33,740 nucleotides of DNA from Hofstenia miamia (GCA_900660155.1 CABFPE010000185.1:98439-132178); one strand, 5' to 3'; counted from the stretch's first letter, positions 10,045-21,101 are shown. Program-made: numbers and translations. The notes: generated from the sequence alone by a model not told the origin.

Positions 10045-11850
10045 ACAATAATTATTAACAAAAAGATTATTTAAGGGATGTGTCACAATAACCTTAATAG
10101 CGCCAGATTTACCCATTGACCACACCTGTATGAGAGTATTGCCTTGACGAGTTTTCTGTTGGTTTATATCCAAGCAAACACTTTGTTCCAGATTTGGATT
10201 CATTAGGGCTACTCGGCATACATCATAAATAGTGTCTCTCAGAGTGGTATGTTGGTGGATGAAATCGGGACTACGCTTACAAATTGTGGTGAAGTCCAAA
10301 AATGTCAAGACTCTTATCTTTGCATAATGTGTACCTGGCACATTCTTGTGCTAAACTGAAACCTAAATGCAATTTAAGTAATTGCTGAATATCCTCCGCC
10401 TCAAGACAGAAACCCAAACTGGTTGAAGGAGTGCTAGTAACCAATCAGACGCATGTAGAGCTGACACAGAAGATAGTCTAACAATATCTGCTCGACTGGT
10501 TTCTGTATTGTCCAATCGCTTATAGCAAGTAGAGTCAATTGCTGATAAAAGAACAGTCTGTGAAGTTTGTGTTGTATCATCATAAGGCAATTGGTCAGCC
10601 TGATTAACCAAGGAGTTGAAGAGGTAGTTTACACTGCTTAGGTGGGCAGAAGTACCAAAAGATGTTGAGGAAGGAATGTATGCAGCTGTTGTGTGTTTAT
10701 TCACAGAGCAAAGTCCCAGACCTCCAAAACAGATTGAAAGTTGCGCTTTCAAACGGGTATTCTCTGTCAACTCTATTCGAGTAGTAGCTTCAAGGCATTG
10801 CATAAAAGATTCTTCATATATTTGAAAATATTCTACTTCTTGTTCTGTAGGAAAAAACAAGCATATGGGTAAACCTGCAGAAACTACCAGACATACACAG
10901 CAATGAAAGTACCAATTGAGGATCTTGTAAAGGTAGTTAGTGTTTTAATAGGTGCTTTGCGAATGACACTTTTACTTCATCTTTTCACTACAAAGATGTT
11001 GTCACCTATAGTAGCACAAGTATTGCAAGAATACAAGCATCAGATTTTTGCATATCTTCAGGGAACGTGGATGAACTTTGCGGCTGAATATTTCGCATTT
11101 CTTCACATTGATTTTCTATCCTAACCACTTAATTAAATTATTGATAATTTCCCCGCTTTTCTTGTTTCACATAAAATTCCATCATCTTGATACCAATAGT
11201 TGTACTGTAAATCCTGGACAAGACTGACTTTTGTTATCAATGCTTATAGTGCTAAGGTAAAGAGTAATGGACCAAGGGGATCTTCTTGTTGTACATCTCC
11301 CTTTGAAGTAAAAGTTCCTATGGCGTGCCAAAGAATTTGGATGATCTTTGTAGCATGGAATTATTTCAGGAAGTTATATAGCGCATTGGCCTATTACCGC
11401 TTGACATGATACAGTGTTCAATGCATTTTTCATGTTAATATTCAGAATGGCGAAATCTTTTTTATTGCAATTTTTTGAATAATGGCTCACATTCTGTGAA
11501 TAACGCAATCTGTATCTCCTGTACAAGCCACTCCGAACTGAGTAGGCTGTAGCATAGTATTTCTTTAGATTTTGTTGAAATAAACTTGCATGTACATTTC
11601 CCAGCAAGACGTCGTAATAGTTCTCCACCAGCAATTAGCCATATATCTAACTTCATTCCAGATTCAGATTTTTTCAGAGAAACCAAAAAAGCACCAGCAA
11701 TGTAAAGTTCTGTTGCCAATTGAACTTTAGCAGAAATAAAATGATTAAACGGGTTGCGAAGAGATGTTTTTAATGAAAGGGGTAGTGTTACTTCACATTC
11801 TTCTAACATGTGATCTATTTGCAACCTGAAGACCCACATGGATGTTGGTG
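10045..11850 (-). mobile_element. Decayed reverse-transcriptase element, minus strand
   Basis: Reading the minus strand from 11850 to 10045, pieces in several frames line up in the order of one reverse transcriptase. LLRRLAGKC is at about 11640-11590, and NINMKNALNTVS (the motif A region) at about 11457-11408. GDVQQEDPLGPLLF (motif B) is at about 11300-11258, and YQDDGIL (motif C) at 11192-11172. Then come RLKAQLSICFGGLGLCSV (within 10860-10363) and a C-terminal region with HQHTTLRDTIYDVCR and VWSMGKSGAIKV (10341-10042). The usual catalytic Asp of motif A appears as Asn (LNIN), and frames shift at least at about 11200, 10400 and 10300, so the copy is dead. GGLG and RHxxLRD C-terminal motifs occur in reverse transcriptases common in cnidarian, sponge and mollusc genomes. 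I cannot name the clade. No ends were found. Confidence 0.65.
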
Positions 11851-13177
11851 TTAGTAGGAATTTGAATTCGATGTATCATGCACTGGTGGAAATAAAGGTG
11901 AATGTTGACTGGAATACTTTTATTCGAGCATACGTTTTGTGTCCTTTGAGTTTGGTGCAAAGCCTTTGGAGCTCAACACCCGACTTACTTTCCTATACAA
12001 TCCATCCTTAGCAAAAGATATAATAATTTATACATCCTATCAGTGAAAGTCTTTGTGCCACTTCTCTCTGTTGTTTTGAAATGTTGTGACATATTTTTGA
12101 ACTTCTTCCCATAATTCTAAGTGATCACCTCTATACCACCCAATACACGCAATTCTATGCTGATTCGTTGTATATTACCAACAACTTGATGAGTCACTCA
12201 AGTGTACTCTCAGCTATTGTTTCATTGATTTGTTTCAACAGAATCCACCACCGTGATTGGTTGGTGAACATGTTTCAACGGGCCTTGTTAAGATTGAGGA
12301 CGTGCATCAGAGAATGATGGTAAGGATAGTTATGGATTATAAACAAGTTTTACTTTCGTACATTTGGATTGATATTGTCCACGTTTTGTTTCTAATACTA
12401 AACTTTTGCATGAACAGATGAACTTCTTAAGCTAGGTGCTTGGTATCTCATTAGGGTACATACTAGATGTCCGCCATTCCAAAAGAAAAATCATGTAGGT
12501 TGACGCAACCATTTCGCTACAGGTTGCGACAAGTTGTACTATATGCCTTGTTGCTGAGATATATTCTTTGTATGATTTCTTTGTATTATATAATTTGCTT
12601 AACGTTAAATATTCATGCCCATTAAGTTTAATGAAATGTTTTCACATATTCTTAATTTCATTGTTTGCAGATGATAAATTTTCTGAGCAAAACTGGGATG
12701 ATAACAAATTGTTTCTAACCTTAGATTCATAGAAAATAATTGAAAAATGGAAAATATTCAGCATTACATTTTTATTTGTCCAGTGGTGCAGCACGATTAC
12801 TCTCTTGGTAGAGCATGTTATAAATATTAAAATATTTCAATTGTTTTGAAAAATGCAATTAGAAATATGACGATATAAATTCGATTATAGACGCGTGGTC
12901 CGCTTTGAAACAATATATTTACCAAAATTTAGTAATGTTAATGAATGTCCTATAAATGATTATTAGCCTCATGACCACACTAGAAAGCTGTGCAAGTGAA
13001 TGAGGATGACATATGTGTAATTTTAGGGTGTTCAGTTTGAAATTATCCAAATTACCAGAAGAAATATTGACATTTATTAATATACAAATATAATGAAACT
13101 TAGCTATTTTTTCTCCAATTGATATAAGATTATAGATATAGGTAGAAGCATGAATATCTGCAAGATACCTTGAAGAC
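11851..13177. other. Non-coding interval
   Basis: No coding signal is recognised. Some remains of the minus-strand reverse-transcriptase element may extend a short way into it. CAGTGGTGCAGCACG at 12781 resembles a hAT end but has no partner. Confidence 0.45.
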
Positions 13178-13350
13178 CAGAGCTAAAGAACAATATTATT
13201 ATTGGAGGGCTGAACTGAGCATCTTCCTATACAAAGCCTGAATTCTTATATTTCTTATATCTAAAATGATTTGATTCAAAAATAAGTGCCACATAGGATA
13301 ATTATTGGGAGGGCTCTAACCCTCCAAACCACCCGCTGTCTTAGCCTCTG
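13178..13350. mobile_element. Possible 173-bp hAT-like MITE
   Basis: The left end reads CAGAGCTAAAGA and the reverse complement of the right end reads CAGAGGCTAAGAC. Inside both ends lie matching blocks, ATTGGAGGGCTGAAC near the left and TTGGAGGGTTAGAGCCC (reverse complement) near the right. Flanks TTGAAGAC (13170-13177) and ATTGAAAA (13351-13358) share TTGAA with an offset of one base, so the target duplication is doubtful. The right part (from 13262) recurs after the assembly gap. Confidence 0.4.
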
Positions 13351-13828
13351 ATTGAAAAACTTATCTTCGACAAAGGTTTGCAATTGTATATTGACAATAA
13401 AGTTTGCATATGAAAGTACCCTACTTTAATCTGCACGAGAAACTATTGAGCTTATAAAAAATTAGAAGAGGTTGGGTTTCTGCGATTATGAACTATTCCT
13501 GTATTTTGCAAAGTGCACAACATTTTTGTGCTAACCAAGAAATTTCAAATTGCCAAGGGTTGTTGAAAAATTGTCCATTGTTTTTTTNTTTTTTTCAAAA
13601 GACCTCGTGATTTAACAAAGAAAAGATCGAAATTTTCATTAATATATAAACGTAACAGAGATGGGTACAAATAACCCAAGTGTAATACGAGCAATTTGGT
13701 TGAATATTTTTGATGTCATATTTCATTAAGTATGAGCTTAAACCTAAATTTGTCAGTATAATCATATATGTGCACTTGTTGCGTTCACATTTTCAAACAT
13801 GTATTTTCATTCAAAGCTATGCAGAATT
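13262..13828 (+). repeat. Duplicated 567-bp block, copy 1
   Basis: This block recurs as 14882-15442. The only differences I see are the length of a poly-T run (15 positions including N13588 here, 8 in copy 2), one A/G change at 13615, and one inserted G in copy 2 (AGTGTAAT here, AGTGGTAAT there). Both copies contain a chance ORF beginning MMSYFIKYELK. After 13828 the sequences diverge completely. Confidence 0.95.
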
Positions 13829-14852
13829 TAGAAATAATTGGATGTGGACAATATTTTCGTTTTTTTTTTATTATATATATATATATATATATATATTTAG
13901 GGGCATTCCAAAATTTATTTTTTTAAACTTTACCCAATGCAAACATTGATGCACCTGAGGACGTGCCAAAGTACATCATGCGACAGTTGACCGCTTTTAG
14001 TGCATTTAAGATTTGTATTAGCTGCCCAAATTCAATTCTGGTTACATTCAATAAATTACTGCCAAACAATTATCGCACTATGGTAGGTATTGCGCATTGA
14101 ACTTCATTAATAAAAAATAAGCACTTGGCACCATCTTCTAAGATCGCACGAGCAATGATGAAAGTAATAGATTTAATGGCTCTTACCAATTATACTGTTC
14201 TGTTTAGCGAAGACTAAACTAGTACCATATGAAACGTTTTTAAGAAGTTAGCACAATGCTATATTCGAAATATTTATTAACAATAGAATTACAGTGCGAG
14301 ACAATTTTTTTCGTACACTTTAATACATGCGAATTCGCTTTTCTAGAATAAAAGTGGGACGAATTTTTTCGTATCGATCGTTTTTGTGCTATTATTAACC
14401 CTTTTAGAGGCAGAGCACCATTTTTGTCACTCTGTTGAATGGGCAGAACGGCGAAAATATGCGTTTTCATTTGCATACTTTATATAGCCGGTTTCTGCCA
14501 ATTTTTAGCAAAATCATATGGAGAAATTGAGAACATCATTTTTGTATATGTTGGAGCCATCTAACGGATCAATTTGAAAATTTATATTGCCAGCAAAATT
14601 AAAATTTACAATTTATGCTAACAGAAAATGCTTTGTAGGAATTAATTATAGCATTCTCTTATCGAATGCCAGCAAAGCTGTTACCATAAATATTTAGCGA
14701 GGGGGGGTTGGTATTGGCAATATACTACCTAAGCTTTTATGTGCATTTTCTAAACAGTGGATATAGTTATTTTGACATCTACGTCTAAACAAACAAAACC
14801 GTTAATCCTATTTAAAGTATTGCAACTACTAGATGGATGTGTCGAATGCATA
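13829..14852. other. Unique non-coding segment left of the gap
   Basis: It starts near a poly-T and (TA)n microsatellite (13859-13898) and has no recognised gene. TTAACCCTTTTAGAGG at 14395-14410 looks like a piggyBac-type end (TTAA followed by CCC), without a visible partner. A run of seven G occurs at 14701-14707. Confidence 0.45.
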
Positions 14853-14881
14853 NNNNNNNNNNNNNNNNNNNNNNNNNNNNN
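14853..14881. other. Assembly gap (29 Ns)
   Basis: A run of 29 N separates 14852 from 14882. The sequence right after it is a second copy of 13262-13828, so the true distance and order here are uncertain. Confidence 0.98.
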
Positions 14882-15442
14882 TAAAATGATTTGATTCAAA
14901 AATAAGTGCCACATAGGATAATTATTGGGAGGGCTCTAACCCTCCAAACCACCCGCTGTCTTAGCCTCTGATTGAAAAACTTATCTTCGACAAAGGTTTG
15001 CAATTGTATATTGACAATAAAGTTTGCATATGAAAGTACCCTACTTTAATCTGCACGAGAAACTATTGAGCTTATAAAAAATTAGAAGAGGTTGGGTTTC
15101 TGCGATTATGAACTATTCCTGTATTTTGCAAAGTGCACAACATTTTTGTGCTAACCAAGAAATTTCAAATTGCCAAGGGTTGTTGAAAAATTGTCCATTG
15201 TTTTTTTTCAAAAGACCTCGTGATTTAGCAAAGAAAAGATCGAAATTTTCATTAATATATAAACGTAACAGAGATGGGTACAAATAACCCAAGTGGTAAT
15301 ACGAGCAATTTGGTTGAATATTTTTGATGTCATATTTCATTAAGTATGAGCTTAAACCTAAATTTGTCAGTATAATCATATATGTGCACTTGTTGCGTTC
15401 ACATTTTCAAACATGTATTTTCATTCAAAGCTATGCAGAATT
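14882..15442 (+). repeat. Duplicated block, copy 2, flush with the gap
   Basis: This 561-bp block is nearly identical to 13262-13828 and starts at the first base after the Ns. The abrupt start at a contig edge and the few differences (homopolymer length, one substitution, one inserted base) fit two alleles or an unmerged contig overlap better than an old genomic duplication. Confidence 0.95.
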
Positions 15443-16526
15443 AGAAAAAATTAATTTGTCCACATATATAGGTAAGGTACTTCCCTGTTATGGTGAAAAT
15501 GTGCAGCTAACACTATTCTTGTACCTAAAGCAAGTGAACATCTTAATTATTTTCATAAAACATCAGATTTCTTCAAGTTCTCCGCATTACTAATGTTCAG
15601 ATGATAGGCCAGACTAAACCACATGTGAGCAATAAAATACCTAAGTTGTTCTGTGTTCTGTAGACAAAATTCCAAACTACAAAAGTCAGAGATCGCAGTG
15701 TCCAGAAACAAGTGAATTCGCGGAAAGGAACAGCCTAATGTAAAAATTAACATTTCACTTTTTACAATCAATAAAACAGTAATAACAGAAAATGATTCAA
15801 ATATGTGTGCAAATAAAACATACTTAAAGTTTTTAAATGTTTCTGAGGTCCATAGATGGATTTAGGCCGAGTAGTGCAGAACAGAGCATTGAAAAATGCA
15901 ACAGTTAATGCAAATTGACACCAGTGTAGTGAATGGGATTTATTTTATAAAGAATTCGCTGAAAATGTAATTTACAAGTTTCAAAGATGCCAAACGTTTG
16001 TCTACAAACTATAATTTTTTACACAAATTTAAATCAGGCAAATAAGCGTGATTGGGGCGAAATTTTTTACCCATGTCCATGTCTGGTTAGAGTATTCATA
16101 CCTCCTTGGCTACGCCACTATATTTGTACATTGGAACTAGAAATTGTTAAGTTCTGTGAAATTCATTTTATTTCGTTTTCTAGAATTCTTGTTGTTGTGG
16201 TTAAAAGAATTTTTGTTAGGATTTCATAAGTGAAAAATTGAATGCATTGAAAAGCAATAAAACAATATTCGGTTGGTTTTAAACTTGTTTTAATTGGCGT
16301 CCCACAAATGTCACCTTTTATTAAAAATAAATAAGAAACATGGGTAAGAATGCAAACCTCTTTTATTCATCATTTATATTTGAATCGCACTGTTTTAAAA
16401 TGGAAGCTATTTCTTTTTCAAAAAATTGTATTGTTTTAAAATGTTTTCCTAAAGATGAATAAATTATGTTCCCAAAATATATGCTAGAGAGCGCTAAATT
16501 AATAGTTGTCATGACGGCGTAGGACG
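15443..16526. other. Non-coding interval upstream of the coiled-coil gene
   Basis: No reliable coding signal is seen. At 16103-16120, CCTTGGCTACGCCACTA is the reverse of a hAT-type end (TAGTGGCGTAGCCAAGG), so a hAT fragment probably lies to its left. I could not find the other end. Confidence 0.45.
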
Positions 16527-16534
16527 TATAAATA
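16527..16534 (+). promoter_or_regulatory. Candidate TATA box of the coiled-coil gene
   Basis: TATAAATA lies 110 bp upstream of the ATG at 16644, in a short region that is less AT-rich just before it (ATGACGGCGTAGGACG). The position fits a TATA box with a short 5' leader. Such words are common in AT-rich DNA. Confidence 0.3.
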
Positions 16535-16643
16535 TTTTAGTGAGCGTAACGCAATATTTTATTTTAGCTATTAAATGAATGGCGCAAATAGTCGACTGGT
16601 AAAAGACATTGTATGGTTTAACTTACGGATAAATACTGTGTAA

Positions 16644-17930
16644 ATGGATAAAGAATTTCAAGTCACGATTTCCGATGCACTAAGAAAAAATTATTATGGC
16701 AAAGATGTTGCCTGTCAAACTGAAATTTCTGAAATTGTCTGTGTTAAGCAATTTCAAATGCAAATTCAGAAGCTTCAAATGGAACAGAAAGCCTTAATGC
16801 GTGAAATGCATGAAACCAAAAAGTCGCTTACTACAGGATATGAACGTAGACTAAATCAAGAATCAAACCGACTTTATGATAAAATTCTGGAAGAACTTAA
16901 GGACTCTGACAGAGAATACCGCGAAAAGGTTAAGATTATTCGACATAGTACACGCCAGCAAATGTCTAACGCTCTTGCCAGTTATTTGAAAATATCTAAT
17001 ACTTCTAACAATTCAGTCACCTTTGTAGAAAACAACGATCGCAATGCAGAGGATGTTGTTAGCATTGTTAAAAAGGATTATGAAATTGGAAATCTCAAAT
17101 CCAAAAACTTCTACGTAGAAAATCAATTGAAGGAAATGCTAAATGCAAATGACGAACTTAAGCATCAGTGCTCTATATTAAGAAATTCATTAAAGCAAAT
17201 GACCAACACTGGGGATGTTCCAACTCGCTCGAGAAGTACCAATACGTCACTCCCTCCTGTTAAAACAAACTCACCTTTGAAAGAAAAAATTGTTAATTTA
17301 ACGCAATCGGAGAGAGACGAATACTCTCGAGAAATCAGCAGATTAAGTGCAAAAATCCAATGGCTGGAAACTAGATTAACTGCCGCAAATGAAGCAAACG
17401 ACGGTTTGGAAAGAACGATGACGGACATGTCACATAAAAGCAAACAAAGATCAATGGAAATGAATGAGATGAGAGCAAATTATCAACGGATAATAAATGA
17501 AAAGGAAGCTGAGGTTTATTCTCTTAATATGCTTATAGAGACATTAAACTTCGAGGTGCTTCGGCTTAAGTCTGACCAAGAAGCCGCAATTGAAGAGAAG
17601 AAGGCCGAATCTGAAATGAAAGACAAGGTTAAATCGTTGAATACAAAACTTCAATATGTGTATAAGGAAAAGCAAGAAGCAGAAAATGAAGCGAAAAAGC
17701 AGCAGAAGGATATTGAAAATCAAAAACTGCAATTTAAGGAAGATGCTGAGCAGCTTAAATCTGAAATTAATAGACTAAAAATTGAATTGGAGACGAACGA
17801 TAAAATGTGGAGTAAAAAATTCAACGTAATTCAATCTAGCTATCACGCATATCGAGAAGAAATTCATTTAAGAAATTCTATTCAAAGAGCACGACAACCA
17901 CCACCACCACCAATCCCAGAAAGAAAGTAA
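16644..17930 (+). CDS. Coiled-coil protein, 428 aa, C10orf67-like (DUF4709/DUF4724 type)
   Basis: This is a single uninterrupted frame from ATG 16644 to TAA 17928-17930. The protein is mostly charged alpha-helix. Coiled-coil segments lie at about residues 31-118, 135-190 and 212-385, with loops rich in Ser/Asn/Thr between them (118-132 and 188-210). A Pro-rich tail follows (QPPPPPIPERK, 418-428). There is no signal peptide or membrane segment. The N-terminal part (ACQTEISE, then QMEQKALMREM and YREKVKIIRHSTRQQM) and the C-terminal MWSKKFNVIQSSYHAYREEIHLRN resemble, from memory, the two conserved regions of the poorly known C10orf67 family. Function is unknown. The codon pattern looks functional: no stops or frameshifts over 1.3 kb inside a transposon-rich region. 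The lack of introns may mean a retrocopy or a naturally single-exon gene. The family call is unverified. Confidence 0.85.
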   Translation: MDKEFQVTISDALRKNYYGKDVACQTEISEIVCVKQFQMQIQKLQMEQKALMREMHETKKSLTTGYERRLNQESNRLYDKILEELKDSDREYREKVKIIRHSTRQQMSNALASYLKISNTSNNSVTFVENNDRNAEDVVSIVKKDYEIGNLKSKNFYVENQLKEMLNANDELKHQCSILRNSLKQMTNTGDVPTRSRSTNTSLPPVKTNSPLKEKIVNLTQSERDEYSREISRLSAKIQWLETRLTAANEANDGLERTMTDMSHKSKQRSMEMNEMRANYQRIINEKEAEVYSLNMLIETLNFEVLRLKSDQEAAIEEKKAESEMKDKVKSLNTKLQYVYKEKQEAENEAKKQQKDIENQKLQFKEDAEQLKSEINRLKIELETNDKMWSKKFNVIQSSYHAYREEIHLRNSIQRARQPPPPPIPERK

Positions 17931-18696
17931 AATTTTTCAATTATTTATAAATATAAAAGAAATATTTTGTTTAATTTTTAATAGTTTTAATAGAGAATAT
18001 GATAAATCTATTTAAATATAACAAATTTTTAAACTATTAATAGACTAAGTTGGGTTTAAGTCATTTTAATTTATTTGCATATTATTGTAATAGATGAAAA
18101 ACGTATGCAAAAAGGTTATTAAAAGAAGTTCCCTTAAATTCATTATTCAGTTATCCCATAAACGGTTATGCAGCAGACTATAAATACATTCTAAAATTCT
18201 CATGACACATTGTTATTTCTCCATGAAAATTCTTAGTGTAGGCGATTTTAAACCTTCCCTTTCCATTTCCAACAAAAGAATTGACTACTAGTGAATTGTG
18301 GTATTAATTGCGTATTATTTTACTGAAGAACTTAGCGTGGGCGTTTCAGAAAGGCGTTCAAATGTCATTTAAGATGATTATAATTATCTAGAAGAATTCA
18401 AGTTTCATCTAACAAAGCAAAGCATTATTTCCACATAAAACAATTATATCTGCAACTAATGATAGCAATGCAGCAATTCTATATATATATATATATATAA
18501 TAATATAATTTAGGAAATTACAGCATATATTCATTTTATTAATTATTTGCCACAAATATACAGCATAGAATCAGAAAACTTTATCGATAATTGTGCTCTT
18601 AATATGAATATAAATGTCTTAAAATATTCAAAATAATGTTTGCACTTCTCCTTAAAACATTGACAGTGAATGACTTATCGAAAAATCTTTCATTGA
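17931..18696. other. 3' flank of the coiled-coil gene, non-coding
   Basis: This is AT-rich DNA with a possible variant polyadenylation signal (ATTAAA, 18118-18123) and a (TA)n microsatellite at about 18480-18499. No genes were recognised. Confidence 0.45.
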
Positions 18697-18888
18697 TTAC
18701 TAAGAAAATATCCATCAAATCGTTCCAGAGGAAACATTATCGTAAGCTTTACATAATGTTATGCACATTAACAAAAAATGAAAAATGGCGTCTTACTAAG
18801 AAAATATCCATCAAATCGTTCCAGAGGAAACATTATCGTAAGCTTTACATAATGTTATGCACATTAACAAAAAATGAAAAATGGCGTC
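18697..18888 (+). repeat. Perfect tandem duplication, two 96-bp units
   Basis: 18697-18792 and 18793-18888 appear identical base for base. The unit length is a multiple of three, so the + strand frame (18636-18989) carries a 32-residue direct repeat (KKISIKSFQRKH...). Identity implies a very recent duplication or an assembly artefact. No function is implied. Confidence 0.9.
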
Positions 18889-19205
18889 TGTTGGGAAGGT
18901 CAGTCCTCCACGTAAAAGAATTTTCGTGTATTTTGACATTTCCGAAGAACAAGATTGTACGGAAAACTGAGGTTCCAATAGAAGTTTGATCGATTGTAGA
19001 CACCTTCCAACAAAAAATCCTTTTGAAGAGCAATTCTAGTCAGATCAATTCTCCGAGTTTCAATAGCATGAAGTGCGGAGATGTAAAAATTATGTCCAGC
19101 ACTACGACGATAAAGGGCAAACTCCGATTCAATATCATCGCTTGAGAAAAAACCCATTCTTAAAAATTCATGCTTGTATCGGTATGCAGCTGATGTCGTT
19201 AGCAA
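18845..19205 (-). other. Unidentified minus-strand ORF fragments
   Basis: Two overlapping minus-strand frames (19205-18900 and 19033-18845) read like protein, with phrases such as YRRSAGHNFYISALHAIE and WNLSFPYNLVLRKCQNTR. I do not recognise them. They lie downstream, on the same strand, of the reverse-transcriptase relic at 19.55-20.6 kb and could be its C-terminal part or an unrelated decayed gene. The opposite-strand ORF at 18636-18989 overlaps; at most one is real. Confidence 0.25.
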
Positions 19206-19549
19206 ATATGTGACAAGGCTCTAGCTGTATCTTTGGAAAGAGATCGAATTCTATTTTGGGAATTGGTAGGTGACATATATAGAGCTAATTTTGCAAATTG
19301 CCTCAAAAAATCCAATTTGTTATCAAAGGTTGATGATATAATATGCCACGATCTTCATCCCTAAATCTTTTATCAGTGCTAATTCTCTATAGACTTACAA
19401 TTTTCCACCATTTTGAGAATAGATCAATGAAGAAAATTGTGTCACTGGAAATAATAATAAGAGCTTATAAAAGTTAGTTCAGTTTTTGCACTGTGTAGTA
19501 TTTTTGGAGATATCTGCTAATAGATTTGGAGGGAAAATTATAAACTGCA

Positions 19550-20620
19550 TTTTATCATTATTCATTGTGAGCTTAATTTGCTTAAAGAATTTTTAATGAT
19601 TTCAATGTTTCGTTCTAAGATTATTGTACCAATAATAAAATAAAACTACTATTTAGACTGATTAAGCAAGTGTCGTATGCATACTGAACGACTTCTACAC
19701 CTTTAACGTACTAATCAATGTTATTTATGCATAATGTGAACAAATATTGTGTCTTGAGATACTCTTCCACAAGTAGTTAAATTGTTTGAATATGTACTGT
19801 TTATTTAGTTAGACACGATGGTGTCTATTTGTTAAAAAGTTTTGGATGAGTTTTCAATTCGGTTCAAAGGGCAAACAAGATAATTTTTGAACTAAGATGT
19901 CACAATCCAAACTGTCAAAAGCCTTGCTTCAGTCTATCATTTTAATGCAGCTACACCATTTAATTCATATTTTGTACTTTAAATTAAACATAACAGAGGG
20001 CCTAAGGCAGAGATGGAATTGGGGCATATCTGAGCGCATAGTAGTTTTTCAAATATTTTAGCAAATGTACCCGTAATTGAGATGAAAGGTAATTTTTGCA
20101 ATCTTTAGAGTCTCCCTTTCTTAAAAATTGTTGAAATATCTGCTTGTTTCAACACTTCAGGAAAAGAAGAACTGTGAATTGCGTGATTGCAAGCAAAAAT
20201 ATAAAAGGTTCAATAAAGTAGTTGATATATTATTATCTTATCCTGATACTCCTCTAAGAAGTCTATATTTGTTGTTGTAATTAAGGAAAAGTTTTGATTT
20301 TGACTATTTAACTTAATTTGATACTGTACAAATTCCCCTCAAAAGCTCCTAACTCCTTAATCACTATTGAAAAGGTTACTGGACATCGTATTGTTTATTT
20401 TTACCTCACTAATATTGCAAATCATACCCTTTCTTTATTTAGGAATTTATTAACAAACTGCTTCTAGAATGAGCATAGAACAGCTTTGATTATTTTTTCA
20501 GACTTTAATCAATCATAATATTTAGTTTTTACTTCGTTGCTGTTGTTGACATGGTTCTCAGTGTATTTTCTGTTTAATTTGTTCAAAGCTAGTTTCTTCT
20601 TTTTCAGCTAAAGATATACT
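19550..20620 (-). mobile_element. Decayed LINE reverse transcriptase, minus strand
   Basis: Fragments on the minus strand appear in the correct order for a jockey/CR1-like reverse transcriptase. First is HSSSFPEVLKQADISTIFKK (about 20185-20110), the usual approach to the polymerase. Next is PFISITGTFAKIFEKLL (about 20090-20040). Motif A-like SKAFDSLDCDILVQKL is at about 19935-19880, and GVSQDTIFVHI (motif B region) at about 19755-19720. AYDTCLISLNSS (motif C region) is at about 19690-19650. Several frameshifts and stops separate them, and the motif C Asp pair is reduced to YD. The copy is not functional. I found no ends or target duplication. Confidence 0.65.
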
Positions 20621-21070
20621 TGGATTTCAGAAATTCAGGCTTACCAATTTTTACATAGTTTTCATGATAAGATAATCATAGTGATGAATGAAAAATTCAT
20701 AAAAGCTATATCCAGTTGAAGATAAGCACAAGAACTACGATATTTTGGAATTGACTATATATTGAAGATAAATTTAAATATTAAATAAGCAAATTAAAAA
20801 TGTCAACAAAGAAAATGATGTTTCAAATATTAGCATTTATTCAAGCAATATATAATTTTCTTGTCACTGAATGGATGTTTCAATAATAAATGGACGACCT
20901 GACAACACTTAACAACAAATATCGAACAGCATCTTAAGTTTCGAAATTTTTAGTAAATCACTAAAATACAAAAATCAAAATTTTAGAATTTAAAAAAATA
21001 AGTCAATGTCTATTGAAAAATGAAAGACAAAATTGGCACACCGATATTAGAAAGCATGTACGTTGGGCCT
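20621..21070. other. Non-coding interval
   Basis: AT-rich DNA without recognised features separates the minus-strand LINE relic from the piggyBac remnant. Confidence 0.45.

Positions 21071-21071
<1 letters not shown>

Positions 21072-21101
<30 letters not shown>
21072..21101. repeat. (AT)n microsatellite
   Basis: About 30 bp of AT repeat ends at a single N (21102). The piggyBac-like coding sequence begins immediately to its right. Confidence 0.9.

Noticed and set aside
10903..11409. + strand ORFs of 69-73 codons
   Set aside because: They are antisense to the minus-strand reverse-transcriptase motifs (YQDDG, PLGPLLF).
12781..12795. CAGTGGTGCAGCACG as a hAT end paired with 16120
   Set aside because: Only about 11 of 15 positions match, and flanks show no duplication.
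13710..15593. Two ORFs beginning MMSYFIKYELK, one on each side of the gap
   Set aside because: They repeat because the DNA block is duplicated; the sequence is hydrophobic and featureless, and no domain is visible.
18470..18500. CRISPR or regulatory array
   Set aside because: Only a (TA)n microsatellite is present; no spaced repeats were seen anywhere in the window.
18636..18989. 117-codon + strand ORF with an internal repeat
   Set aside because: The internal repeat is a DNA-level tandem duplication, and the minus strand reads at least as well; no domain in the + frame.
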